A DNA stretch of 64,000 bases from Bacteroidales bacterium (GTDB taxonomy: Bacteria; Bacteroidota; Bacteroidia; Bacteroidales; UBA932). Positions 1 through 9,267 of this stretch are shown here, one piece after another. The notes under the pieces were generated by a model. It searched no databases and had not been told where the DNA came from. It worked only from the letters and a program-made list of their open reading frames with translations. Positions within the stretch are counted from its first letter, which is position 1; every line of letters begins with the position of its first letter. The DNA lies in NCBI GenBank assembly GCA_012728975.1, contig JAAYDZ010000006.1, positions 1 through 64,000 on the forward strand, written 5' to 3'. The position numbers and the translations under genes are program-made.

Positions 1-695
1 GCTGCCAGGTAGAAATCAATCTTTGTAACATAATTGTAGAAGCGGATGACAAACCAGATATAAAAAACAATGTAAAAACTCACGAACCAATAATCTACCC
101 AAAAAGGGAAATAGGTGGAAACAGAAGCAAAAATTCCTATTATAAGGGCAGTAAAAAAACTTATTTTCACCCAATGGAGCCGTCCCTGTTCATCTTCATC
201 GTAATAATCCTCCAATTGTCTGACACTCAGCGCATATTTCTTTAGGAAAAAACGAGTGTAAAAAACGAGCAGACATAGATAAGCGAATACTCCGATATTC
301 ACAATGATCTGGTATTTCTCTATGGAAAATGCCGCTACTAAATAGAGGGTAATAACTCCCAATACAATCGTTGCATGTATTAGGAGCTGTCGACGACTAA
401 TATAAGTAGGCAGTAGGATAGAGAGCAGCGTAAAGGTGAAGAACATAGATTGGAGGGCCGATACCGCAGGGGTAGTAATCTCATTATGCTTTGTATCGCC
501 GCTACCTTCATAGACATGGGAAAGGAAAAGTGCGATTGCCAGCATATAATATGCACACACCATAAATACTCTCGAAAGACGCAAGTTAAAAGTTAGACGC
601 TCCACTCGAATGCGGAAGCCCATTAGCATAATGCCCAATACAACTAGAATTATGCTCGCAATTAGATATACTGATATAGATGATTCAGGTTGCAT
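1..695 (-). CDS. Seven-helix membrane protein, N-terminal part (C-terminus outside window)
   Basis: The reading frame is open from an ATG at 695 down to the window edge, about 231 codons with no stop. The start is preceded by AGGGA on the minus strand. The translation has seven hydrophobic segments, roughly residues 8-30, 41-62, 80-101, 110-129, 133-156, 176-198 and 205-228, with an acidic loop (QLEDYYDEDEQG) before the sixth. This N-terminal layout resembles Bacteroidales membrane-anchored AraC-type regulators, which carry a cytoplasmic helix-turn-helix after six or seven helices, but the DNA-binding part would lie beyond base 1, so that assignment is only inferred. It is divergent from the collagen-like lipoprotein island and could control it. 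A sensor or transporter remains possible. Confidence 0.6.
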   Translation of the reverse strand, partial: MQPESSISVYLIASIILVVLGIMLMGFRIRVERLTFNLRLSRVFMVCAYYMLAIALFLSHVYEGSGDTKHNEITTPAVSALQSMFFTFTLLSILLPTYISRRQLLIHATIVLGVITLYLVAAFSIEKYQIIVNIGVFAYLCLLVFYTRFFLKKYALSVRQLEDYYDEDEQGRLHWVKISFFTALIIGIFASVSTYFPFWVDYWFVSFYIVFYIWFVIRFYNYVTKIDFYLA

Positions 696-872
696 AAATG
701 GAATCCCTAATTTACTGTCTTTTCCCTGGTCTAAAAGAATTACTTTTCATCGTCCAAAACGTAAAATATTTATCAAAGATAGCAATTAATTTCACTTTAT
801 TTTAATTCGAATAGATTCAATTGGGGATTTAAATCCAAAATTGCTATTTCGAACAATCCTATGGGTTAGAAC

Positions 873-935
873 TGGTCTATTTTATTTTTGACAAAATAGA
901 CTAGTCTATTTTGCGTAACTATCTGAAATAGACCA
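873..935. promoter_or_regulatory. Nested palindromes upstream of lipoprotein gene 1
   Basis: Bases 892-913 form a perfect 22-bp palindrome centred on ACTAGT. It is enclosed by a second perfect inverted repeat, TGGTCTATTT at 873-882 and AAATAGACCA at 926-935. All four half-sites are versions of GGTCTATTTT. The block ends about 10 nt before the -33 element of the promoter at 945-975. A related palindrome sits at the same place upstream of lipoprotein gene 2. A dimeric regulator binding site is the simplest reading; upstream terminator activity is possible but there is no T-tract. Confidence 0.6.
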
Positions 936-944
936 CTTGACCGC

Positions 945-975
945 TTGTTTTTCTTGCCAGGCCATTGTAAATTTG
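945..975 (+). promoter_or_regulatory. Predicted Bacteroidota promoter for lipoprotein gene 1
   Basis: TTG at 945-947 and TAAATTTG at 968-975 (matches TAnnTTTG) are separated by 20 nt. Transcription starting a few bases downstream would give a leader of about 190 nt before the ATG at 1172. This leader is well conserved in sequence before gene 2, which suggests duplication of the whole regulatory region. Confidence 0.6.
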
Positions 976-1171
976 TACGATAAGTTACACCAGGGTAGTG
1001 GGTTGTGCGGTTTTTGTTCCATCATTAAGAAATAAAAAGTTTTGAAAAATGATACGACAACCTTCAAAATAAGTCAAAGCAACAAAATCAGTTTAGCTTG
1101 TCGGAATTAACCGGTATTACCTGAATGAGTTTAATAATCATATCAATATAAACCAACTAAAATTAACTAAC

Positions 1172-2866
1172 ATGAAGAAATTTTTTACAATTATCACACT
1201 TGTGGCGATGATTGCTGTTGTCGGCTGTGTCGACCTGGATGAACTTTGGAATGAAATCGATTTTCTGAAAAGGCAAAATCAGGAGCAAACCGATAAGTTA
1301 AACGACCACGAAGAGAGGATTAAAAACCTCGAAAGTATGACTAAGAATGCAAACTCAGAGATTATCTCCATTAAGGGGCTTATAGATGCCTTAAATAAAA
1401 AAGTAACCTTGGTGTCATATAAGGAGTTGGCCGATAAAAGTGGTTATGAGATTGTTATGAGCGATGGCAGCAAGATCACTTTAAAGCACGGTATCGATGG
1501 TAAGGATGGTAAAGATGGCAAAGATGGCAAAGATGGCAAGGATGGTGCAGATGGAGTCACACCTAACATCAGCGTAAAGTTACATACGGATGGTGTGCTC
1601 TACTGGACCCTAAACGATGAGTTCTTGCTTGATGCTGACGGTAATAAGATACCGGCACAAGGTAAAGACGGTGCTGACGGCAAAGATGGTAAAGACGGTG
1701 CTAACGGATTTACTCCCATTTTAAGGATTAACTCGGAGTTATTCTGGGAGATGAGTATTGATGGCGGTATAACATGGCAACTAATTAAGGGTGGGGATGA
1801 GCAACCGCTATCGGCACAAGGGCCGCAGGGTGAAAAAGGCGATAAAGGAGATAAAGGGGACAAGGGAGATCCGGGTCGCCAGGGTGATCGTGGTGCAACG
1901 GGTCCTGTAGGTCCCAGGGGGCCTCAGGGTGATCAAGGAGTTCAGGGAGAAGAAGGAGACAGAGGTCCTCAGGGTCCTGCGGGTAGGGATGGAAAGGATG
2001 GTGAGGATGGTGCTCAAGGTCCGGCAGGGACAGACGGTGATGCCAATCTCACAATTACTGAAACTGACAAAGCCATTACTATTGTCTACAAGAATGTTAC
2101 TTATATTATACCCAAGGATCCCGTGCTTCCGTTCAACCCGCTTAGCCAAGTTGCAGAATACAACGTAAATGTCGCCGGTAATGGTTTTGTTCCTAACTTG
2201 ACCGCCCATCATGGCAGCGGTTACTTCTCTTTCAATGATGCAAAGCAAAAGTTCAGCAGTGTTACTTTTGGCGGCAAAAAGTATCACCAGCCCGACGCTG
2301 ATGAGATGAGATCAATTTTTCCGCGTATGTCAAATTTTGCGAATCTTGACACAACTGAGTTTCATGTGGTACTAGGAAGCCAAAATGGAATACGCCATAT
2401 GAATGTTTACGAATACGCCACGGTCAAAGGCCAAAATTATACTTTCTATGGTGACTACCAGTCTTCTTCTTTATCTCTCGATTGCTATGCAATCCGTTAT
2501 AAAAATACTGATATGGTTTCGGCCTGGAGATACCATCTGGTAACGGATAAAAATGAGAAACATTCTTACATGAAGGTAACTTCGCGCAGTTTATACGGGA
2601 CCGCCGGAGTAACAGTGGATCATATCACGACACCTGAGTATTGGGTTAATAACAATACCAATGATGTGGTACGCTACTTTCCCCTCTGTGGTTACTACTC
2701 AGGGAATAAGGCAGAGAATGTAGGTGGAATAGGCTTCTACTGGTCATCGTCATTGTACACTACTGATGAGTATGCATATCATTGGATTCTTTATTACCTT
2801 GGTGCTACGACACTCTATCTGGCTCCTGACAAAAAGATGACTGTCCGCTTGTTTGAAACGTATTAA
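1172..2866 (+). CDS. Surface lipoprotein 1: coiled coil, collagen-like stalk, FISUMP-like head
   Basis: A 564-residue lipoprotein. The signal peptide ends in the lipobox VVGC (Cys19) followed by VDLDE, acidic residues of the sort that act as a surface-export signal in Bacteroidota. Residues 20-80 are heptad-rich and probably coiled coil, followed by a conserved block with SYKEL and [12 protein letters not shown] that resembles the DUF4988 (PL29-lyase N-terminal) family. Gly-X-Y tracts occur at about 107-131 (DGK repeats), 164-182 and 213-291, separated by two short beta modules (LYWTLNDEFLLDADGN; FWEMSIDGG.TWQ). The C-terminal 240 residues carry the pattern YHQPDADEM, AIRYKNTDMVSAW, VRYFPLCGYY, GFYWSSS and a final VRLF, similar in plan to Fibrobacter-major-paralogue (FISUMP) domains. 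It is first of six paralogues. A trimeric fibre with an adhesive head is inferred; the ligand is unknown. Confidence 0.75.
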   Translation: MKKFFTIITLVAMIAVVGCVDLDELWNEIDFLKRQNQEQTDKLNDHEERIKNLESMTKNANSEIISIKGLIDALNKKVTLVSYKELADKSGYEIVMSDGSKITLKHGIDGKDGKDGKDGKDGKDGADGVTPNISVKLHTDGVLYWTLNDEFLLDADGNKIPAQGKDGADGKDGKDGANGFTPILRINSELFWEMSIDGGITWQLIKGGDEQPLSAQGPQGEKGDKGDKGDKGDPGRQGDRGATGPVGPRGPQGDQGVQGEEGDRGPQGPAGRDGKDGEDGAQGPAGTDGDANLTITETDKAITIVYKNVTYIIPKDPVLPFNPLSQVAEYNVNVAGNGFVPNLTAHHGSGYFSFNDAKQKFSSVTFGGKKYHQPDADEMRSIFPRMSNFANLDTTEFHVVLGSQNGIRHMNVYEYATVKGQNYTFYGDYQSSSLSLDCYAIRYKNTDMVSAWRYHLVTDKNEKHSYMKVTSRSLYGTAGVTVDHITTPEYWVNNNTNDVVRYFPLCGYYSGNKAENVGGIGFYWSSSLYTTDEYAYHWILYYLGATTLYLAPDKKMTVRLFETY

Positions 2867-2904
2867 TTTATGTAGTCAATAGTTGCATTGGCGGCTTTTG
2901 ATTA

Positions 2905-2935
2905 GGGTTGGGAAATAAAGTCCCAACCCTTTTTT
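2905..2935 (+). terminator. Rho-independent terminator after lipoprotein gene 1
   Basis: GGGTTGGGA (2905-2913) and TCCCAACCC (2921-2929) form a perfect 9-bp stem with a 7-nt loop, followed by TTTTTT. It isolates gene 1 as its own transcription unit. Nearly the same stem recurs after gene 6. Confidence 0.85.
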
Positions 2936-3058
2936 AGTTTATGAGTTCTAAATTCCATAAAGAATTCTCGGCACTTATTTGTATGTTTTTACACTGACGC
3001 TAACTGCCCCAAATATCACTCAGTTTTGTGTGGATTTTCAAAAATAATTAGATTTAAC

Positions 3059-3091
3059 TGGTCTATTTTGTTCACATAACAAAATAGACCA
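3059..3091. promoter_or_regulatory. Palindrome upstream of lipoprotein gene 2
   Basis: TGGTCTATTTTGTT (3059-3072) and AACAAAATAGACCA (3078-3091) form a perfect 14-bp inverted repeat around CACAT. It uses the same GGTCTATTTT half-site as the block at 873-935 and lies the same distance (about 10 nt) upstream of the -33 element. A shared operator is likely. Confidence 0.65.
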
Positions 3092-3100
3092 CCTGCCCTC

Positions 3101-3131
3101 TTGTTTTTCTTGTCAGGCCATTGTAAATTTA
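3101..3131 (+). promoter_or_regulatory. Predicted promoter for lipoprotein genes 2-3
   Basis: TTG at 3101-3103 and TAAATTTA at 3124-3131, 20 nt apart, align with the gene 1 promoter. The -7 box has A in place of the last G of TAnnTTTG. The conserved leader of about 190 nt runs to the ATG at 3331 and ends in the same AACTAAC-ATG context as genes 1 and 4. Confidence 0.5.
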
Positions 3132-3330
3132 CACGATAAGTTACATTAGGGTAGTGAGTTGTGTTTTTTTTTGTTCTATCATTAAGAAGTAAAAAGTTTT
3201 GAATAATATGCGACAAACTTCAAAATAAGTCAAATGAACCAAATCATTTTAAGCCTGTCGCAATCAATCGGTATAACCTGAACGAGTTCAATTTAATCAT
3301 ATCAATAAAAACTAACTTAAATCAACTAAC

Positions 3331-5304
3331 ATGAAGAAACTTTTTGCAATGATCACACTTGTGGCACTCTTCCTTGTTGCTGGCTGTGTTGACTTGGATG
3401 AAGTGTGGAGTGAGATTGATTTCTTAAAAAAGCAAAACAAGGAGCAAGCTGATAAGTTGAGCGAGCAATCCAGTGAGCTTCAAGAGTACAAAGAGAGACT
3501 TAAAGCTGTCGAGGACTTGACGAATACTGCAAACTCGGATATTGCCGCCATCAGAGCACTCCTGGAGGCCCAAAATAGAAAATTGGGCGTTATTTCTTAC
3601 ACTGAAATGCTCGACAAGAGCGGCTATGTACTACTAATGAGCGACGGCAGCAGTATCACTCTGAAACATGGAACTAATGGTGAAAAGGGTGAAAAGGGTG
3701 AAAAGGGTGATAAAGGCGACAAAGGCGATAAAGGCGATAAGGGAGACCAGGGGGAGAAAGGTGAGCAAGGTGAAGAGGGTGCCAAGGGAGAACAGGGAGA
3801 TAGAGTCGTTATTGGCGTAAAACCTTTTGGCCCTTATGATCGTCTTTATTGGACTATTAATGGTGATTTCCTGCTGGATGCGAATGGAAACAAAGTTCCG
3901 GCTACCGGAGATAAGGGCGATGAAGGCTCTAAAGGTGATAAGGGAGATATCGGCTTAACTCCGATTTTGAGGGTAAATACTTCAGGTAACTGGGAGATGA
4001 GTCTTGATAATGGCACCACATGGCAAGAGGTTAAGGATAAGACAGGAAAGTCTGTGGCAGCTATTGGACCTAAAGGGGATAAGGGTGATAAAGGTGCCAC
4101 AGGCCCTCAAGGTCCCGTTGGTGAGCAGGGACCCCAGGGAGAAATAGGTCCTCAAGGTCCTTCCGGAAGTGTTGACAATTTGCAAATCACTGAAACTGCT
4201 GCTGCAGTTATAATTACCTTTAATGGAAATTCCTATACTATCATTAAAGGGATACCTCAGTCTCAGTTTGACCTGAAGCTACTTCTCGGTGTATGGGATA
4301 TGAATATGATACAAACCCCCGATGGTGATGGATGGACAGATGAAGATCCCGAAGATGACTACAGTATGCATTTTATGGACTCTGCAAATGGTGCAATTTC
4401 TGCTCTTCCCTGGATTAATATCCCATTTACCTACAAAATGACTGACACAAACAAATTTGAATTAATAAGACTCTCTGGCTTTGATACTATGACCATCATC
4501 GATCTGGATAACGACAATTTGATCCTGGAGGTGGTTTCTAATGCCGGTACAAGGCGTGAGCATTACACACGCGGTGAGGTTCCTAATCCGCTGAGCTTTG
4601 TTGCGAAGTACAACATGAACACGTTGGGACTAGGCTTTGTGACGGACTCTATAGCCTGCAATGTTAGCGGCTACTTTACATATGAAGAGGTTGTTCCTAT
4701 GCAAGAATTCGCTTTCCTTTTAGGAGGCTACTTTATACCTACAGTTGATGAGTGGAGAGCGATAATTCCGGATAACAATCATCAGATACCATTCGGTAAT
4801 CTCTCCGCAATGACTGATCTTAGGGTTACTGAAACTGTAACAGTGCAAAATAAGAGCATCACTATGACCAGCGACTATGCTCACTCGCCTGATAACTATC
4901 CTGGTTGCACTTCTGCACTACGCTATGTTGGTACCAGTATGGTTTCAGCCTGGAGGTATGAGTATCTTGAGCACGAAGATGGTGTCTATTATTTGAAGAT
5001 AACTTCACGCAGTCTTTTTGGGAAACCGGATATTGACATGACAGACATTGCCAGAAGAGATGAATTTTGGTTACAGAATACAGAGGAGGATATTGTTCGC
5101 TATTTTCCTGCGAGCGGCTATAAAAATGAGAGCGATGCGATACAGAATCAGGGCACCAATGGCTACTATTGGTCTTATACACCGCATGGAAACGGCCTTG
5201 CTGCCGGTATGAGCTTCGGTCCAAATACGGCATATACAAACTATGTCGACAAGGCGGCACATAAATACTCCCTGCGCCTATTCAGAAGTAGAGTTATTGA
5301 ATAG
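3331..5304 (+). CDS. Surface lipoprotein 2: collagen-like stalk, lipocalin-like insert, FISUMP-like head
   Basis: A 657-residue paralogue of gene 1. The lipobox is VAGC (Cys19) followed by VDLDE. A long heptad region (about 20-85) leads into the conserved block with SYTEMLDKSGY and MSDGSSITLKHG. Collagen-like tracts use GEK/GDK triplets, about 113-157, 192-211 and 249-286, unlike the GKD triplets of genes 1 and 4-6. The spacer modules (LYWTINGDFLLDANGN; WEMSLDNGTTWQ) are present. Between the stalk and the head is an extra domain of about 110 residues starting LLGVWDMN and ending EHYTRG that looks like a small lipocalin-type beta barrel; gene 3 shares it. The head has [32 protein letters not shown] and LRLF. 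Gene 3 follows after 59 nt with no terminator. Confidence 0.75.
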   Translation: MKKLFAMITLVALFLVAGCVDLDEVWSEIDFLKKQNKEQADKLSEQSSELQEYKERLKAVEDLTNTANSDIAAIRALLEAQNRKLGVISYTEMLDKSGYVLLMSDGSSITLKHGTNGEKGEKGEKGDKGDKGDKGDKGDQGEKGEQGEEGAKGEQGDRVVIGVKPFGPYDRLYWTINGDFLLDANGNKVPATGDKGDEGSKGDKGDIGLTPILRVNTSGNWEMSLDNGTTWQEVKDKTGKSVAAIGPKGDKGDKGATGPQGPVGEQGPQGEIGPQGPSGSVDNLQITETAAAVIITFNGNSYTIIKGIPQSQFDLKLLLGVWDMNMIQTPDGDGWTDEDPEDDYSMHFMDSANGAISALPWINIPFTYKMTDTNKFELIRLSGFDTMTIIDLDNDNLILEVVSNAGTRREHYTRGEVPNPLSFVAKYNMNTLGLGFVTDSIACNVSGYFTYEEVVPMQEFAFLLGGYFIPTVDEWRAIIPDNNHQIPFGNLSAMTDLRVTETVTVQNKSITMTSDYAHSPDNYPGCTSALRYVGTSMVSAWRYEYLEHEDGVYYLKITSRSLFGKPDIDMTDIARRDEFWLQNTEEDIVRYFPASGYKNESDAIQNQGTNGYYWSYTPHGNGLAAGMSFGPNTAYTNYVDKAAHKYSLRLFRSRVIE

Positions 5305-5363
5305 AGAAATTTGGGATAAAATTTACACCGATTTTTGAATAACAAATTAAAAATATATCCAAC

Positions 5364-7445
5364 ATGAAAAAAATTTTTGCAGCGATTATGCTCGTGGCGA
5401 TGATTACCCTGGGAGGCTGTATCGACCTGGATGATCTCTGGAACGAGATTGATTTTCTTAAGAAGAAAAACAGTGAGCTGGAAAACCAAAATAGTGAGCA
5501 AATGGAGGAGTTGAAGGCACAAAAGGAGAAGCTCGCAGAGTTTGAGTCGTGGTTGAAGAAGGTGGAACAGTTGACTAATAATGCAAACTCTGAAGTTGCT
5601 GCTATCTGGGGGCTAATCGATGCCCTTAATAGAAAGGTGAGTATAGTTTCATATAAAGAACTTATTGACAAAAGTGGATACGAGCTATTGATGAGTGACG
5701 GCAGTAAGATTACCCTAAAGCATGGTGCCAAGGGTGATAAGGGAGAGCAAGGAGATAAAGGTGAACAAGGCGAAAAGGGTGATAAAGGTGATAAAGGCGA
5801 GAAAGGCGAGAACGTTGTTATTGGAGCAAAACCTTTTGGTCCCGACGGGCGCCTCTATTGGACTATTAACGGTGAATTCATTTTAGATGCAGCCGGAAAT
5901 AAAATACCTGCTACAGGGGCAAAAGGTGATAAAGGCGAAAAAGGTGATGCAGGTTATGCCCCGGTTTTGCGTGTAAATACTTATGGTAATTGGGAAATAA
6001 GCCTCGATAAGGGAATTACATGGCAAGAGGTTAAGGATAAGAGCGGAAATCCGGTTCAGGCTATTGGACCAAAAGGAGAAAAAGGTGATACCGGTGCTCA
6101 GGGTCCTCAGGGTCCTACCGGTGAGCAAGGCGCAACAGGCCCACAGGGTCCTGTGGGGGAACAGGGAGCTATCGGTAAAACAGGTCCACAGGGTCCTCCG
6201 GGCCAGCAAGGTCCTGCCGGTGAACAAGGTCCTGCTGGAGAACAAGGTCCTGCCGGAGAAACTCCCGATTTGCAAATAACGGAGACCCAAGCAGCGGTTA
6301 CTATTATATTTAACGGAGTAACCTTTGTAATTCCAAAAGGAGGAGGTGGTGTATCAGAGCCTCTGTTTGATATGGAGAAGCTGATCGGTGTATGGAATAT
6401 GAATAAACTTCAGGAATCAGACGGTGCAGGCGGATGGACTGACCTGGATGTCTGGGAGGATTATTGGATGCATTTTATGGATGATTCCAACGGTTCAGCT
6501 CCATTTGAATTTTATCAACCCTTTAGCTATACATTTGTTGGTCCAAATCAATTAAAGATTAAAAACCAAATTACATGGACGGACACAAGCGATAATAACA
6601 ATTGGATCACCTACAAGATTGATAACTTTACCATCGCAAACTTAGACAGTACCGGTTTGATCCTGGAATTTGTTCACGAAGGTAAACAGATGCGTCAACA
6701 TTATACCCGTGGTACCACTCCCAATCCGCTTAGTTTTGTTTCGAAGTACAACCTGTTATCTGCAGATTACTTTTGGGGTATAATTTTCTCAGGTTATAGT
6801 TTCGTAATCGACTTGACTGCTTGTACAGGAAGTCCTTTCTTTACCTATGCTGATGCCTACGAGTTTATAAACACGATGAATATCCTTATATCGCCATACT
6901 ATTTGCCTAAAGAAGAGGAGTGGCGTGCTATTGTACCGGATAATACCAATCACGTTAACCTAAAAGTCCTTGTGAACTCTCCCGGAGTTAGCGAGACCGT
7001 GATGATACAAGGTAAAACCTTTACAATGATAAGTGACTTCCTTACTTATACGCCCGGAACCTCGTTTGCGATCCGATATAAGGGTACCAGTATGGTCTCT
7101 GCCTGGAAGTACGAATACATAGAGGATGGAAACAATACCCACTTGAAGATAACCTCACGTAACCTTTACGGGCAAACACTTCCCTACATTGATGATGTTT
7201 CGGAGGAGACATTTTGGAACAACAACAATACTAACGATGTGGTCCGCTATTTCCCCGCCAGCGGTTATTATGATAGTGAAGCTAAAGAAGTGGGTACTAA
7301 TGGCTATTTCCTCTCTTCTACGCCGAGCGGCAATGGCCTGATATCCCTGATGAGCTTTGGGGAGGATAGTGCATATTCCAATTATGTGGACAAGGAGAGC
7401 AATAAATATACTGTACGTTTATTTACAATAGAACCTGTTCAATAG
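5364..7445 (+). CDS. Surface lipoprotein 3: collagen-like stalk, lipocalin-like insert, FISUMP-like head
   Basis: A 693-residue paralogue with lipobox LGGC (Cys19) followed by IDLDD. A long heptad segment ([14 protein letters not shown] onward, to about residue 80) suggests a coiled-coil neck. Collagen-like tracts are about 118-150 (GDKGEQ type), 188-197 and a long [14 protein letters not shown] tract at about 232-304, the richest in Pro in the family. The lipocalin-like insert ([10 protein letters not shown] to HYTRG) matches that of gene 2, and the head keeps [41 protein letters not shown] and VRLF. It is probably cotranscribed with gene 2 and is closed by the terminator at 7467-7498. Genes 2 and 3 look like the most recent duplication in the island. 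Confidence 0.75.
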   Translation: MKKIFAAIMLVAMITLGGCIDLDDLWNEIDFLKKKNSELENQNSEQMEELKAQKEKLAEFESWLKKVEQLTNNANSEVAAIWGLIDALNRKVSIVSYKELIDKSGYELLMSDGSKITLKHGAKGDKGEQGDKGEQGEKGDKGDKGEKGENVVIGAKPFGPDGRLYWTINGEFILDAAGNKIPATGAKGDKGEKGDAGYAPVLRVNTYGNWEISLDKGITWQEVKDKSGNPVQAIGPKGEKGDTGAQGPQGPTGEQGATGPQGPVGEQGAIGKTGPQGPPGQQGPAGEQGPAGEQGPAGETPDLQITETQAAVTIIFNGVTFVIPKGGGGVSEPLFDMEKLIGVWNMNKLQESDGAGGWTDLDVWEDYWMHFMDDSNGSAPFEFYQPFSYTFVGPNQLKIKNQITWTDTSDNNNWITYKIDNFTIANLDSTGLILEFVHEGKQMRQHYTRGTTPNPLSFVSKYNLLSADYFWGIIFSGYSFVIDLTACTGSPFFTYADAYEFINTMNILISPYYLPKEEEWRAIVPDNTNHVNLKVLVNSPGVSETVMIQGKTFTMISDFLTYTPGTSFAIRYKGTSMVSAWKYEYIEDGNNTHLKITSRNLYGQTLPYIDDVSEETFWNNNNTNDVVRYFPASGYYDSEAKEVGTNGYFLSSTPSGNGLISLMSFGEDSAYSNYVDKESNKYTVRLFTIEPVQ

Positions 7446-7466
7446 AATAATATTTATTAATAGACC

Positions 7467-7498
7467 GGTGGCTGGGCATTGTCACAGCCACCTTTTTT
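7467..7498 (+). terminator. Terminator after lipoprotein gene 3
   Basis: GGTGGCTG (7467-7474) pairs with CAGCCACC (7485-7492), followed by TTTTTT. Only 28 nt separate the T-tract from the next ATG, too little for a separate full promoter, so genes 4-6 may depend on read-through here or on a promoter overlapping the stem. Confidence 0.75.
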
Positions 7499-7526
7499 AA
7501 TTAATCATTTTAATTAATCAACTAAC

Positions 7527-9203
7527 ATGAAAAGATTTTTTGCAATGATCACGCTTGTGGCAATGTTCATTGTTGTCGGTTGTGTAGACCTGGATGAAGT
7601 GTGGAGTGAAATAGACTCTCTGATAAAGCAAAACACTGAGCAAGCTAAGGAGCTGGAGGAACAAAAGGGGCGATTTACTCAGTTAGAGCAGTTGTTAGGG
7701 AGTTTGGAGCTGTTGTCGGGTTATGCTAACTCAGAGATTGGCTCCATCAAAGGACTGGTAGATGCTTTGACCAACAAGTTGAGCGTTGTCTCCTATAAGG
7801 AGCTGGACGACAAGAGTGGCTACGAACTTACTATGAGCGATGGCAGCAAGATCGTCCTGAAGCACGGCACTGATGGTGCCGCCGGTATGGATGGCAAAGA
7901 TGGTGCTGACGGCAATGATGGTGTCGACGGAGTCACTCCCGAAATCAGCGTAAAACTACATGATGATGGTCTGCTCTACTGGACCCTAAACGGTGAGTTT
8001 CTGCTTGATGCTGAAGGTAATATGATACCGGCGCAACCGAAGGATGGGAAGGATGGCTTGGACGGTAAAGATGGCGCAGACGGTGCTCAAGGCACCCCGG
8101 GTAAGGATGGCAAAGATGGGGCAGATGGTGCTCAAGGTGCCACCGGTGCTCCGGGCAAGGATGGTATTACCCCTCTGTTAAGGGTCAACTCTAACTTATA
8201 CTGGGAGATGAGCCTGGACGGTGGTAAAACCTGGCAACTTGTAAGGGATGCGAACAATAACCCGATAAGTGCACAAGGTCCTCAAGGTATTCAAGGACCT
8301 GCGGGTCAACAGGGTACTGCGGGCACACAAGGTGCTCAAGGTCCTGCGGGTCCTGCGGGCGAGAAGGGTGATCCCGGCAAAGATGGTGATGCAAACCTTA
8401 CCATAACGGAAACTGACACTGCATTTATCATTATTTATCTGGGGGCAACTTTCACCATCCCAAAGGCACCTCCACCATTTAACCCGCTCACTCTTGTGGC
8501 TGCGAATAATGTAAACACCGCGGGAGATGGTTTTGTAACGGACTTGACTGCTTGTTCCGGAAGCGGTTACTTTACATATAATAATGCAGTTAATCTATTC
8601 ACCAATATTACGATTAGTGAAAAGCAGTATCACCTGCCGAGCAAAGAAGAGTGGAAATCTATTGTGCCGGATTCGAACACTTGGGTGAAATTTACAACCG
8701 ATAACGCTTCCTATGACGATGTTGATGAAACAGTCACCGTTAAAACTGATATCATCACAATGAAGAGCGACTATCGTACAGGTGTCGAAGGTGTTACTTA
8801 TGCGCTTCGTTACAAGGGCACTGACATGGTGTCAGCCTGGAAATACGAATACATAGCAGATCCCGGTAAACAAACTACCCATATGAAGATAACTTCCCGC
8901 TCTCTGAAGGGACAGCCCTCTGTCACTGTGGATGATATTAAGCTAGCAAGTTTTTGGAGCAATAATGCCGATAATGACGTTACCCGTTGTTTACCTGCCG
9001 GAGGTACATGTATGAACTACGGGTTTGGAGGAGATATGCTGTCCGGAGTGGGCACCAATGGCTATTTCATCTCTTCAACAAAGGATAGTAGTAATTATTC
9101 ATATCTTTTATTCTCCTCACAACAATCCCAATATGCTCTCGGATCAGTACAATCTTTTTATGAAGTTAAGATAAACGTTCGCCTGTTCGAAACAATAAAT
9201 TGA
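7527..9203 (+). CDS. Surface lipoprotein 4: collagen-like stalk, FISUMP-like head
   Basis: A 558-residue paralogue with lipobox VVGC (Cys19) then VDLDE. The heptad region runs to about residue 85, followed by SYKELDDKSGYELTMSDGSK. Collagen-like tracts are about 113-135 (DGKDGADGNDG type), 172-210, and 249-289 (GPAGQQGTAG type). Spacer modules LLYWTLNGEFLLDAEGN and YWEMSLDGGKTWQ are conserved. There is no lipocalin-like insert. The head carries [48 protein letters not shown] and a final VRLF. The start context ATCAACTAAC-ATG is shared with genes 1 and 2. The gene follows the terminator of gene 3 after 28 nt and precedes gene 5 by 64 nt. Confidence 0.75.
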   Translation: MKRFFAMITLVAMFIVVGCVDLDEVWSEIDSLIKQNTEQAKELEEQKGRFTQLEQLLGSLELLSGYANSEIGSIKGLVDALTNKLSVVSYKELDDKSGYELTMSDGSKIVLKHGTDGAAGMDGKDGADGNDGVDGVTPEISVKLHDDGLLYWTLNGEFLLDAEGNMIPAQPKDGKDGLDGKDGADGAQGTPGKDGKDGADGAQGATGAPGKDGITPLLRVNSNLYWEMSLDGGKTWQLVRDANNNPISAQGPQGIQGPAGQQGTAGTQGAQGPAGPAGEKGDPGKDGDANLTITETDTAFIIIYLGATFTIPKAPPPFNPLTLVAANNVNTAGDGFVTDLTACSGSGYFTYNNAVNLFTNITISEKQYHLPSKEEWKSIVPDSNTWVKFTTDNASYDDVDETVTVKTDIITMKSDYRTGVEGVTYALRYKGTDMVSAWKYEYIADPGKQTTHMKITSRSLKGQPSVTVDDIKLASFWSNNADNDVTRCLPAGGTCMNYGFGGDMLSGVGTNGYFISSTKDSSNYSYLLFSSQQSQYALGSVQSFYEVKINVRLFETIN

Positions 9204-9267
9204 TTTGTTATGTCTAACGTGGAAGTTCCAAATGAATTTGAAAAAACTTATATCAAAAATGACCAAC

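Noticed and set aside
1600..2287. Minus-strand Pro/Ser-rich frames opposite the collagen tracts
   Set aside because: They are antisense shadows of Gly-X-Y codons and recur opposite every stalk gene (3846-4185, 5883-6290, 8191-8394, 12652-12864).
873..3131. Invertible (phase-variable) promoter flanked by inverted repeats
   Set aside because: The inverted arms lie side by side upstream of each promoter and do not flank it. No invertase gene is in the window.
3016..3216. 66-aa minus-strand frame upstream of lipoprotein 2
   Set aside because: It spans the palindrome and promoter; composition is not protein-like and no counterpart exists before gene 1.
9205..9267. Longer N-terminus for lipoprotein 5
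   Set aside because: It would put 21 residues before the conserved signal peptide MKKFFTIITLLAMFLVVGC and spoil lipoprotein processing.
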